A stretch of 64,000 nucleotides of DNA. Origin: Primula veris (Eukaryota > Streptophyta > Magnoliopsida > Ericales > Primulaceae). Below the pieces are notes generated by a model. The model was not told where the DNA came from. It was given only the letters and a program-made list of their open reading frames with translations, and did no database searches. Below, piece after piece: positions 47,935-57,552 of the stretch. Numbering within the stretch: the stretch's first letter is position 1; each line of letters starts with the position of its first letter. Position numbers and translations under genes: made by a program. Location: positions 4,053,816 to 4,117,815 of the forward strand of contig OY821742.1 of assembly GCA_963682055.1 (NCBI GenBank), in the 5' to 3' direction.

Positions 47935-48915
47935 CCTTCCCCCTTATTTTTTTTTTATTTTTCTCTGCTTTTCCCCATCTTTTCCCATCTCTTTCTTTTT
48001 CTTCTTTTTATTTCTCAGTTTCCCTCATTTCTTCCTCTTCCTCTTTTTTTTTTTTTTTTTTATACTCTGTTCTCTCTACTTTTCATTCTTTTCTTTTTCC
48101 CTTTCTTTTTTGTTTCATTGACTTCCTTTTTATTTGTCTGTTTCCTTCATTTCTTTATCTTCTTCTTATCTGTTTTTCTTTTTCTTCTGCGCCTCCTCTT
48201 TCTTTTTCTTCATCTTCTCTCCCATCACTCTTTTTCTTTTTCTTCTTTTTTGCACCACTACGATGTAACAATCAACCCTGTGATCCTAAGGGTTTTGTGT
48301 TACATCTAGGGTTTTTGTCATTTTTCTTTTCGACTCTTCTTTCTTATCACTTCTTCTTTTCTTGCACTCTTCTTCTTTTCCTCTTTTTCTTGTTTCTTAT
48401 GTTTTTCTTTTGACGCCTCCTGCTCACTCGGCCTGCTGATATAGTTGATCTTCTTGCCTGATCTTCTGTACTAGCTCTTCTGGGATGTAATAGGTCTTTA
48501 TCTCGGATGCAACAGATTTTCTTTTCGGATGTAATAGATTTCCTCTTTGGATGTAATAGATTTCCTTTTCGGATGTAATAGATTTTCTCTTCGGATGTAA
48601 TAGATTTCCTTTTCGGATGTAATAGATTTCTTTTTCGGATGTACTCTGATGTAATGAACAATGATATATCCCATCTTTATTAATGAAAATTATATTTTTG
48701 CCCCTTTATTTTTGCATCTTTATCTTGTACTTCTTCTTATTGTTGAATTTGTGGTTTGTTGAGATGTGGACCTTTTGAGCATCTTGTACCTTTATTTCTT
48801 GCTGGACTGTAGACCTATCCCTCACGTTGTCAATCATAGGTGCACGCTCCCAAGTATTGTCAGGAAACATGCATGCTCCCAAGTATTTGTCAGATAATCA
48901 ACACAAACTTTTCTC
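47935..48915. other. Pyrimidine-rich spacer inside G
   Basis: Mostly TTTCTTTTTCT-type sequence on the + strand up to about 48400, then the 22-bp repeats. Open frames here are low-complexity Phe/Ser/Leu and are not called. Confidence 0.6.
48483..48655. repeat. 22-bp tandem repeat in G
   Basis: Seven or eight units of CGGATGTAATAGATTTCCTTTT with minor variation. The unit contains GATGTAAT, whose reverse frame gives the low-complexity KSITSEEK-type peptide, which I do not call. Confidence 0.88.
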
Positions 48916-48923
48916 TATAAATA
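48916..48923 (+). promoter_or_regulatory. TATA box for cargo ORF 4
   Basis: CTCTATAAATACCC, 86 bp before the ATG at 49002. Confidence 0.6.
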
Positions 48924-49001
48924 CCCAACCTTGATTATTCCTTACCATAAACTTGTGTTGGCTTCACTTATCCCTCTTCTTTTATATCATAACTTATCAT
49001 A

Positions 49002-49481
49002 ATGTCTGAGCTCGTGGTGAGATATCATGCTCAGATGAAGGACTTAGATGCTAAGGTATCTTGGGTCCGTCATAGAATGGCCAGTCTTGAGAAAGAATAT
49101 GGGGTTTTGGCTTTGAGTTTATTCGGCTCTCATCCCGAGGAGACAATGAAGTGGACCGAGATTTCGGCCTTGAGTCGCCAACTTGATAATTTGTTATTGC
49201 ACAGAAATCACTTGGCCAACTCTTGGTACGAGGCCGAGGAGATTTGGGATCATGCTCAGGACAAGTTCGATAACTCTCCTCAAGGCCTAGCTAGTATGAT
49301 AGTTAGGAATGCTTGGCTTGAGGAGCGCGTCCGTGTCCTTACTAGGACGAACACCGAACTCTCCAGGGAGAATGAGTGCTTGGTAGTCATGAATGACTCT
49401 TACCAAGCTCGGTTTGACAGCTCTGCTCGGGTAGCTTTCTCTCGGTCTGGCAGTTCGGTTTTTCCACCCATTGATCCTTAA
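49002..49481 (+). CDS. G cargo ORF 4: coiled-coil protein, 159 aa
   Basis: ATG at 49002 in context ATCATAATGTCTG. Helical throughout (MKDLDAKVSWVRHRMASLEK, AWLEERVRVLTRTNTELSRE), ending with a Ser/Phe/Pro tail. TATA 86 bp upstream. Not recognisably paralogous to ORFs 1-2 except in architecture. Function unknown. Confidence 0.62.
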   Translation: MSELVVRYHAQMKDLDAKVSWVRHRMASLEKEYGVLALSLFGSHPEETMKWTEISALSRQLDNLLLHRNHLANSWYEAEEIWDHAQDKFDNSPQGLASMIVRNAWLEERVRVLTRTNTELSRENECLVVMNDSYQARFDSSARVAFSRSGSSVFPPIDP

Positions 49482-49626
49482 ACTGGGCTGGTTTTCTTAT
49501 GTATTTCCCCTTTTGCAATTTGGGTGTTTTCTTTTCTGTATTTGATGAATCAGTTGTATCTTTTCGTATCTCGTGCCTGTCTTGTGAACCATTGTAACGC
49601 TTCATACTTTGTGCCTTTTGATTCTC

Positions 49627-49633
49627 TATAAAT
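49627..49633 (+). promoter_or_regulatory. TATA box for cargo ORF 5
   Basis: CTCTATAAATGCTCC, 92 bp before the ATG at 49719. Confidence 0.6.
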
Positions 49634-49718
49634 GCTCCCTATTGCCTGTATCTCATTACCAATTCTTCCTCTCTCTCTTGTTTTATAATTTGTTTCTTCT
49701 AACTTGCTTTTGTTTGAG

Positions 49719-50081
49719 ATGGCTCCCATCACTAGGTCTGCCTCCAAAAAGAAAGCCCTTAAGGAAGAGGAGCCTACTTTTTTGCTACCTCGGCCCCCTG
49801 GTTTTGAGGAGGAGGATTTGACTCCTCTTCAACTAAAAAAAATTGAGATGTCATGGCTCAAACATGATCTCATGTGTGCTCGGACTGAAACGAGGAGGTT
49901 TAAACAATATTGGGACGAGGAGAGCACTGCTCGTTTCAAGGCCGAGCAAAAATGCGAGTCTCAGTCTTACGCCTTGAAACAGGCTGAGATGGCGATTTCT
50001 CGGTTGATTAGGGAAAAAGAGCGTCTGGAGGAACTTTTGTCGAAGAAGGATGTTGATATGGGGGATAGTTCGAAAAAGTAG
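49719..50081 (+). CDS. G cargo ORF 5: coiled-coil protein, 120 aa
   Basis: ATG at 49719 (MAPITRSASKKKALKEEEP). A basic N-terminus, then helical charged sequence (KIEMSWLKHDLMCARTETRR, AISRLIREKERLEELLSKKD) and the end DMGDSSKK. AATAAA at 50152-50157. The basic start could act as a nuclear signal, which is inference. Confidence 0.62.
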   Translation: MAPITRSASKKKALKEEEPTFLLPRPPGFEEEDLTPLQLKKIEMSWLKHDLMCARTETRRFKQYWDEESTARFKAEQKCESQSYALKQAEMAISRLIREKERLEELLSKKDVDMGDSSKK

Positions 50082-50790
50082 GATGGGTGTAGTTTCTTGT
50101 AAAAATTTTCTTTTTCTGTTGTATTGTTTGTGTTTTCCCCCTTTGTGGAAGAATAAAACTTGTCTTGCACTTGATTCTGTCTATTCTATTTTATTTGATG
50201 TTTCTCAGTATACACCGAACAATGTGCCCGGTTATCCCCCCGGAGAGCGTTGTTAGACTTGATGCTTCATGCCGTCAAGCTAGAAACGGTCTTCGTCTAC
50301 CTTGTTCGGTAGGCCCTTTGGGTAAGAAATGGTTGGGAGTCGAGGAACTTTATCAGGGGACATTCTCGGTGTGATAATATTGGTAGCGTATATGGGAAGC
50401 TTTTTGTGGTAGGGTCCACTGGCCGTTTATTTAGGTGTAATGATGTGAACTGCCTTGGGTAGTGGGACATGCTCTGTCGTGGCAAAATCTGGAGCGTTTA
50501 TATGTCACAAATAGCAGCTGTTGTTGACTTTTGTATGGTTGGAAAAGAGGTAAACCTCTGTCACACGAAAGGACGGTTATTATTTTATTCTTTTTGTGAC
50601 TCCACTTCTTTTTACTGTGCCAAGTAATCCCTTTTGTTTTTATCACAAAATTCGCTGAAGAAAATATCTGTCTCTCTCTCTAAAGTATATTCTTCCCGCC
50701 AAAAAGGAAAAGCGTTCGGCCGCTTGATCTAGGGTTTCGTGGTATTGTTTGAAAGACTTGCTGCTGTTCTCGCTTGCTTGCTTGCTCATA

Positions 50791-53571
50791 ATGATTACTG
50801 TAAGTGATTTTTAGTTCTCCCCCCCCCCCCTTTTTTTGTCAGGGGTTGTATTTGATTTGTCGTTGTGGTCATAGATGTGGCGTTGGTATGTGGTTCAGGT
50901 TGTCTATATATGTTTGACGAGTCTGATGTATCTGGTTAATGTGAGTGGGGGGGTGGCGCTCGTTATATTGATGTGGTTCTTATTTGTGTATTTGGTTAGT
51001 ATATTGATGAACTTTTGATGTTTGGATAGGAAATTCTGACCCAAAGTGTGGCCCAAGTTGGCACATTCGTAGAAAAGGATTTTAAGGAGCTTGCCGGAAT
51101 ACCCGACAACATACACATTCGGCTTCCTATTTCTGACGAGGAGGTGCTGGGATTTGTTCCTGCCGGCGAGGTAGCTGTGCGCTCTTCGGCATTCTTTACT
51201 GGGGGTCTTCGACTTCCTTTTACAAACTGGTTGGCTTCGTTCTTTGAGGCCGTCCAGATTGCTCCGGCCCAACTGGCCCTAAATGGTTACCGTACTCTGA
51301 ATGGTATCCAAAGGTTATCGGAGTTGTCCGGAATACCGATTGAACTGAAGGACGTCTTCGGAGTCTATAGTTTGAGCTTTGAGCGTCGGAGCTCGTATTT
51401 GAAGACTCTGCGTGCCTTTTGCCGGCTCGTTATCGGTTTGTCGGATACTAACAAAGAGCGGAATCTTGGTATTGTTATTGCTTCCGGTGCATGGGGTTGT
51501 GCGGGACACCAGATTCCTGGACCGGCTACCAATGCTCCCACTATGCCAGACCTCGGCGCTCCCAATGTAGAGGCTCTGTTAGCTCTTTGGAAATGGTGGG
51601 GGCCTGGACCGACGCCGGATCCTGCGAGTCGTACTGCTCCCATGCTGCTCGGGTACCCTATGGGGTCGGTGACCAAGGGGAATCCTGCACCCGAGATCCC
51701 CAAAGAGCCTGAGGAGGAATTCTTGAAAGTGGTCCGGGCTCGAAGTGCTGCTCGGCTAGGGAAAAAGATCGTTCGTTCTAAGCGTCGTGCATCTGACCCT
51801 GTCGTTGGAACAACGAAGAGGGCTAGGGGAACCGATACATCGGTTACCGAGGAGGATGCTAACGTTGGCTCGGGCGAGGGGGTGTTTGCTGCTTCCCAAG
51901 GGGATACCACCGAGGATGCCTCTGCGCCGGGCGATGTATGTGTATATGTATTTTGATTTTCTTGTCTTTTGATTGTTGTCGTTTTGTTCTCTAGTGCTTT
52001 GCTTTATTAGTCATCTGGTTTCAGCTACTGACTTCTCCATTGGTTACCCTCGCTCTTGCCCGGTCTATGGGCATTATTGTGTTTCAGGGGTCGATCGACG
52101 ATGTATTCGGACATATGAACCTCTTGACTAACATGGGAGAGGGTACGATGACCTTGCCTGTCATCTCGCCTATCCCTAGCGGGGATCCGATAGATCTGCC
52201 CGTTTGCTCGCCCATCCGTACTGAGGAAGAGATCGAGCATATGACCCTGAGATTGATCATTTGTGTAACGACCCGGTCGCACGGACCGAACCGCTACGCC
52301 CGTATCAACAATATTGTCCGCTTTGGCACAACTTCCCAGGGGGGTCACCCATCCTGGTACTACTCCAAGTTAAGCACGCTTAACTGTGAAGTTCCGTCCT
52401 CGCTATTGTGCCGCACGGCTTTAAAAGGCCTTGTTGACAGGAAATGGATCTTTAAGCTCATATACCACACGAGTACTCTCATATCTGGGCGATGTGGGAC
52501 TGACGCACAACACCGCACCACAGAATTTCCTTCCGGGAAATTTGGGTCGTCACAATTTGGAGGAGGACGTGGGGGTGGAAATGGAGGTCGGCAAGGAGAG
52601 TGCCGTGGATGTTGTAACGGGTGTCGAGGATGAGGCTCTCGACGGACCCGAGAAGGTGTTGGTGGACGAGGTCGCGATGACCCGTTACATTGGTCGGTAT
52701 AAGGGGAAATTGCTGGAGCAGCCCCAAGCTTTAAGGATGGGGTATACGGCTCTGAAGCCCCTAGTCTTCAAGGATACCGAGGAAATTGCTGCTCGTCCGC
52801 TATCGTCGTTAATTGAGCAAGCCGGCAGTGATGCGCTCCGGGTAACTTTTTTTTTTTTTTTTTTTTTTTTTTTGTCTAATGTTGCATGTCTATTTTTGTT
52901 TTTGATGACAGGCTTTCTTGGGTTCCATTGTTCTGAGTGATCAGTGGAAGGCGCTCGAGGTTGAGAAAGAGGAGCTGCTGGCCGAAAAGAAAGCCATAGT
53001 CGAGGAGAACGATCAGAAGATAAAGGATCTGCTTGCGGCTTCCGAGGTCGAGAAAGAGAAACTGGTCGCCGAGAATAAAACCCTGGGCGATAATTATGAC
53101 AAGCTGTCTGCGGACTTTCTGCACGTGACCGAGGATGTTGGTAAATTGATGGCTGAAAAAGAGAGCCTGGTCGTTAAGTATGACCAACTAGAGGAGGAGA
53201 GCTTGCTGCTGGCGGAGGATGTGGAAGCCGAAAAGGCTAAGGTGGCCGCTCTGAAAACGGCACAGGCGGAGGAGCGGACAAGGTTAGCAATGATGGCTAA
53301 TTTCTCCGTCTATTGCGCTCATGTGCGGGAGCTCAATTTCGCGAATGTTCCTGTGTCGGATAGGGCGTGGTCGGAGTTGGTGTATCCCTGTCCGCAGGGT
53401 GCACCGCCGAAACCCTTAGACTGGGCGAATCTTCGTGAAGAGGAGCTTACCCGACTACTGGGGCAGACAATTTCAACAGCGCTCTGTCCTCATTTTACGT
53501 CGGCCACGTCCACTCCTCAACCTGATGCTACTGTTACTCCCCCACCTGCATCTCCTCAGGTGGAACCTTGA
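50791..53571 (+). pseudogene. G cargo spliced gene: Transposase_28-like N-terminus, long coiled coil
   Basis: Antisense to gag-pol. Exon 1 is only nine bases (50791-50799, ATG ATT ACT) before a consensus GTAAGT donor; exons 2-4 are 51030-51935, 52088-52841 and 52912-53571, all phase-0 GT-AG junctions. Exon 2 (PISDEEVLGFVPAGEVAVRS, FFTGGLRLPFTNWLASFFEA, LALNGYRTLNG) resembles the Pfam 'putative gypsy type transposon' domain, PF04195, common in plant element-borne ORFs. Exon 4 is a ~110-residue coiled coil (LEVEKEELLAEKKAIVEEND) with a Pro/Thr tail. Exon 3 is interrupted by a Cassandra LTR. Even after excising it, the frame of SIDDVFGHMNLL does not match that of EEDVGVEMEVGKES, so a further indel exists. 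Function unknown. Confidence 0.6.
52264..52554 (-). mobile_element. Cassandra solo LTR with a 5S-rRNA-like segment
   Basis: 291 bp, termini TGTAACGACCC and GGGTCGTCACA, perfect TSD ATTTG (52259-52263 and 52555-52559). On the minus strand, within about 52333-52395, it reads AGTTAAGCGTGCTT, then GAGTAGTACCAGGATGGGTG. This matches the plant 5S rRNA internal promoter region (A-box to C-box), the hallmark of Cassandra TRIM elements. It lies in exon 3 of the cargo gene. Confidence 0.9.
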
Positions 53572-53777
53572 CCATTTTTCTGACAGTATATATATTTTTT
53601 TGTTGTTTTTGTGTAGTCTTTTGGTAGTAGAATTGTGGGTCTCTTTTGTATCTAGAAACATATTCTTTTGGGGAAGTGATAATATAAGTGCTGTTTTTTC
53701 TTTCTGTTGGGCCTTCTCGGATTACTTTCTTTTGAGGGTCGTCATATTTTGAAGGATGTGAAAACAAAATATTTTCA

Positions 53778-54372
53778 GGTACCAAATAACCCCCTTGCTA
53801 TGGTGGTCTGGACCTCGCCTAGTCGTAGTGTAGGTGACGTTATAGATAATCTGGAAAGATCTAAGGCTGCCCTAACTGCTGAACTGAATTCTGCTCATCA
53901 TAAAGTCGAGGATCTGAATATTCACATTTCAAACATGTCGATTCGGTTACGTGATCTGGGAGAGAAATTCAGCAAAAAGACTGCCCACTATACGGCGAAT
54001 AAGGGTAAAGCGAAGGAACTTCTCGGTGCCTTACGATGTTCTCGTGATGAAGCCCGAGGTCGTGTGACGAGCTTGAACTTGGTCCTAGAGGCCGTTTTCG
54101 AGGACGCGGACCTGCTGCTATCCTTTGCCAAAGCGTATTGGGCCCGAGTTCGCGCTTTAGAGGTGCTGGAGCATGTAAAAGGGATGAGTGGTGTGTCCCG
54201 GGCAGAGCGCATGGTTGATGCGACGGCCGGGGTAACCGAGACCACTACTGCCTTGAACCGAGTCGACGCAGTCGTTCGTGAGCGTTTGGGGACGCAAATT
54301 GCTTCATTGCGAGATATTCATTTCGCCGATGTAGTAGAGACCTCGGCATCCGTTGAGGGGTTATCGGATTGA
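53778..54372 (+). CDS. G cargo ORF 7: coiled-coil protein or downstream exon
   Basis: The frame is open from 53707; a 3' splice site (ATTTTCAG) at 53777 or an ATG at 53800 (MVVWTSPSRSVGDVIDNLER) are the possible starts. Helical, Ala/Glu/Arg-rich (SKAALTAELNSAHHKVEDLN, KAKELLGALRCSRDEARGRV), ending GLSD. It may be a separate gene or another exon of the transcript above, whose stop precedes it by about 200 bp. Confidence 0.5.
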
Positions 54373-54528
54373 TAATCGAGTAGCTTGTTTTGTCCTTTTT
54401 TTTTTTTTTTTTTTCTTTTGTAGCTTGTATGGAAATATTCGTTTTGTCTATTTTCGTCTTTTCGTTTCTTGCGGTTGTATATTCATCTCGTCTCGTTCTT
54501 CCCCATTTTTTTGTTTTGTTTTTATAGG

Positions 54529-55178
54529 CACGCGCTACTACGTCGCACCAGGCTGGTTCTCCATGCCTAGTTAGCCCGGGGTTAGGGCCTACTGGTGCTG
54601 CCCGGGACGAGGTCCCATCTGGTGCGGCTAGCGAGGTGCCTGACAAGTGGCCTTACATCGTTTTGATGGGCAAAAATGTCAAGTTGACCGACCAATGTGC
54701 TCGACTTTGGACCAAGCTGAAAACTCAGGCGGCCTCTTTTCGAGAGTACGTTCGCCGTGCCGAGCATGTTGTTGAGATTTAGGAGCGTCGTTTGGATCGA
54801 TATTGGCGTGCCAAAGACAAATATTTCGGCAAATTAAAGTTGTTGGTAACCAAAGCCAACGTGTTAGTGAAGTATTTTCGTTTGTCCCGAACCAGATACG
54901 ATGCTTCCGCGGCTATGATCGAGGCTCGCCGTAATCTCCCCTTCGACGATGATCGCCGTAAAGCGGCCTTGGATGCTCACGAGCTCGCTAAAGAAGCCGA
55001 GTTCAACGCGCGGCTTCAGATGCTGACTTGCGTTGGGGCTCATACGACCAATTTTGATGCCCTTATTACTGAGGATCGTTTTGATGGTGATGAGTCCGAT
55101 GGGGATACGACGACGGATGACGAAGAGATTGAGCTCGGTCAATTACCGTCGTGCTCCTCCTGTAGTAGCTCTTCTTAA
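54529..55178 (+). pseudogene. G cargo ORF 8: coiled-coil exon with an internal TAG
   Basis: Follows a TTTTTATAG acceptor-like site at about 54528. The frame reads through PDKWPYIVLMGKNVKLTDQC and SFREYVRRAEHVVEI, hits TAG at 54780-54782, then continues in frame (YWRAKDKYFGKLKLL, AALDAHELAKEAEFNARLQM) to an acidic DGDTTTDDEEIELG and Ser/Cys tail. The TAG fits a single C-to-T change from CAG. Probably a terminal exon now disabled. Confidence 0.5.
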
Positions 55179-55250
55179 ATGAGTTTCTTTAGTGTCGATG
55201 ATCTTCCTGTTGCCTCCGTAATGCGGGCGAGGACTATTTGTGTTATTTCC

Positions 55251-55700
55251 TTATTCCTGTTTTGTACCTTTCCATTGTCGTATTGCTATTTGATTGATTG
55301 GATCTATTTTTCCTTGCTGATTCATTTGTCATTTCGTTATTCCTGTTTTGTACCTTTCCATTGTCGTATTGCTATTTGATTGATTGGATCGATTTTTCCT
55401 TGCTGATTCATTTGTCATTTCGTTATTCCTGTTTTGTACCTTTCCATTGTCGTATTGCTATTTGATTGATTGGATCGATTTTTCCTTGCTGATTCATTTG
55501 TCATTTCGTTATTCCTGTTTTGTACCTTTCCATTGTCGTATTGCTATTTGATTGATTGGATCGATTTTTCCTTGCTGATTCATTTGTCATTTCGTTATTC
55601 CTGTTTTGTACCTTTCCATTGTCGTATTGCTATTTGATTGATTGGATCGATTTTTCCTTGCTGATTCATTTGTCATTTCGTTATTCCTGTTTTGGATATG
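55251..55700. repeat. 86-bp satellite in G
   Basis: About five head-to-tail copies (TTATTCCTGTTTTGTACC at 55251, 55337, 55423, 55509, 55595; partial at 55681). The copies are nearly identical; the first differs at TGGATCTATT versus TGGATCGATT. Confidence 0.95.
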
Positions 55701-55814
55701 CTTCTTGTTGATATTTCACTGTTTAGTTTGATTCTCCTCCATTGTGTTAGCCATTTTGTATTGTATCGCCGCCATAATATGGACTTGAATTATTTCTTGT
55801 ATTGTACCTGCATA

Positions 55815-56522
55815 TGAATTTCATAGTATCCCTAGGCGTTCCTTTGAAAACACGCCATTTACGGAATTTCATAGTATTCCTAGGCACTTCGGCCATGTTG
55901 GGAATTTTCATAGTATTCCTAGACGTTTCTTTGAAAACACGCCATTTACGGAATTTCATAGTATTCCTAGGCACTTCGGCCATGTTGGGAATTTTCATAG
56001 TATTCCTAGACGTTCCTTTGAAAACACGCCATTTACGGAATTTCATAGTATTCCTAGGCACTTCGGCCATGTTGGGAATTTTCATAGTATTCCTAGACGT
56101 TCCTTTGAAAACACGCCATTTACGGAATTTCATAGTATTCCTAGGCACTTCGGCCATGTTGGGAATTTTCATAGTATTCCTAGACGTTCCTTTGAAAACA
56201 CGCAATTTACGGAATTTCATAGTATTCCTAGGCACTTCGGCCATGTTGGGAATTTTCATAGTATTCCTAGACGTTCCTTTGAAAACACGCCATTTACGGA
56301 ATTTCATAGTATTCCTAGGCACTTCGGCCATGTTGGGAATTTTCATAGTATTCCTAGACGTTCCTTTGAAAACAGGCCATTTACGGAATTTCATAGTATT
56401 TCCAGGCACTTCGGTCATGTTGAGAATTTTCATAGTATTCCTAGACGTTCCTTTGAAAACACACCATTTACGGAATTTCATAGTATTTCCAGGCACTTCG
56501 GCCATGTTGAGAATTTTCATTT
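55815..56522. repeat. 87-bp satellite in G
   Basis: About eight copies, starts near 55837, 55924, 56011, 56098, 56185, 56272, 56359 and 56446 (CCTTTGAAAACACGCC, then CACTTCGGCCATGTTG). Each unit holds two copies of TTTCATAGTATTCCTAG. Because 87 is a multiple of 3, both strands stay open as 29-residue peptide repeats; these long frames are a by-product of the repeat. Confidence 0.95.
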
Positions 56523-56626
56523 GCCTTCGCTAGACAGCATGATAATATATTTTATTCATTCAAAAAGACGAAAGATAATGCCATTAAGCAGGAGGGGTAA
56601 GGTGGAACCTGTACTCGGAAGATTGC

Positions 56627-57552
56627 CTATACGTAGTACTTCTTTAGGTTAGCCACATTCCAAGAATTCTTTTCCCCTCGGCTGTTGGCGAACAATACGC
56701 TTTTGATTTTGTAAGAGACTGGACTCGTTTGCTTGACGATTTCGTATGGGCCTTCCCAGGTAGGGCTTAGTTTGCCATGTATTTCGTTGCGGGTATAGAC
56801 CGTCACTCGTCGCAGCACCAGTTCTCCTACCATGAATTCTTTGGATCCTCTTACTCTCTTGTCATAAGTTTGCTTCACGCTTTGTTGGTATTTGGCTAGG
56901 GTAAGGGCTGCTATCTCTCGTTTCTCGTCTATCATGTCTAGCTCTTCTCTCATTCTTTGTTCATTGTTTCCCTGCTCGACTAAGTCGTTCGGAGCGTGGG
57001 TAGCCCGATTTCCATCGGTATGATGGCCTCGACTCCGTATGCCAAGCTAAACGGGGTTTCCTTGGTGCCCGTCTTTGGCGTAGTTCGGCACGACCATAAA
57101 ACGTTGAGTAGCCGCTCGGGCCATCTCCCCTTTGCTTGTTCAAGGGTGGTCTTGATGCCGTCTAATATTGTTCGGTTCGACACTTCGGCTTGCCCGTTTC
57201 CTTGTGGGTATGTCGGCGTCGAATAGAATTTTCGGATACCTAGTTCCTCGTACCATAGCTGTAAATTGGCATCTTTGAACTGGGTTCCGTTGTCGGCGAC
57301 GATAGCGTACGGTATACCGAACCTAGTAATGATGTATTCCCAAATGAATTGTTTGACGTTGCTGGCTTTGATTTCTCAGAGGGGTTTAGCTTCGACCCAT
57401 TTGGTGAAATAATCCGTCGCGACGATCAGATATTCCACACTCCCAGGTGCTCTTGGGAGTTTACCGACTAAATCAATTGCCCATTGAGCGAACGGCCATG
57501 GTGCCGACACCGGGGTCATCATAGATGATGGGAGCCGTGGTATCTTGGCGAA
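56627..57552 (-). pseudogene. G integrase core and C-terminal part, broken
   Basis: The core follows the HHCC finger: DLVGKLPRAPGSVEYLIVAT, DNGTQFKD, YPQGNGQAEVSNRT (D, D, E present). The C-terminal GKLSPTWEGPYEIVKQTSPV and WNVANLKKYYV match the Gypsy GPY/F module; no chromodomain is seen. Stops are TGA at 57376-57378 and TAG at 56980-56982. The latter results from a one-base loss, and the last 109 residues are in another frame. Confidence 0.9.

Noticed and set aside
47888..48309. Phe/Ser/Leu-rich ORFs
   Set aside because: Generated by a T/C-rich tract; low complexity with no ATG context or domain.
48347..48661. Basic repeat peptide on the minus strand, rich in ITSEEK-like units
   Set aside because: Explained by the 22-bp tandem repeat in G.
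52333..52395. Possible genuine 5S rRNA gene
   Set aside because: Only the internal promoter region matches, and the segment lies inside a 291-bp LTR with TSD, so it is the Cassandra 5S-like module.
52040..52633. 197-codon ORF across 52040-52633
   Set aside because: It reads from intron into exon 3 and through the Cassandra LTR; a composite of unrelated pieces.
55747..56533. Long open frames of 243 and 257 codons on both strands
   Set aside because: They are translations of the 87-bp satellite, which keeps every frame without a stop open because 87 is divisible by 3. No non-repeat protein similarity.
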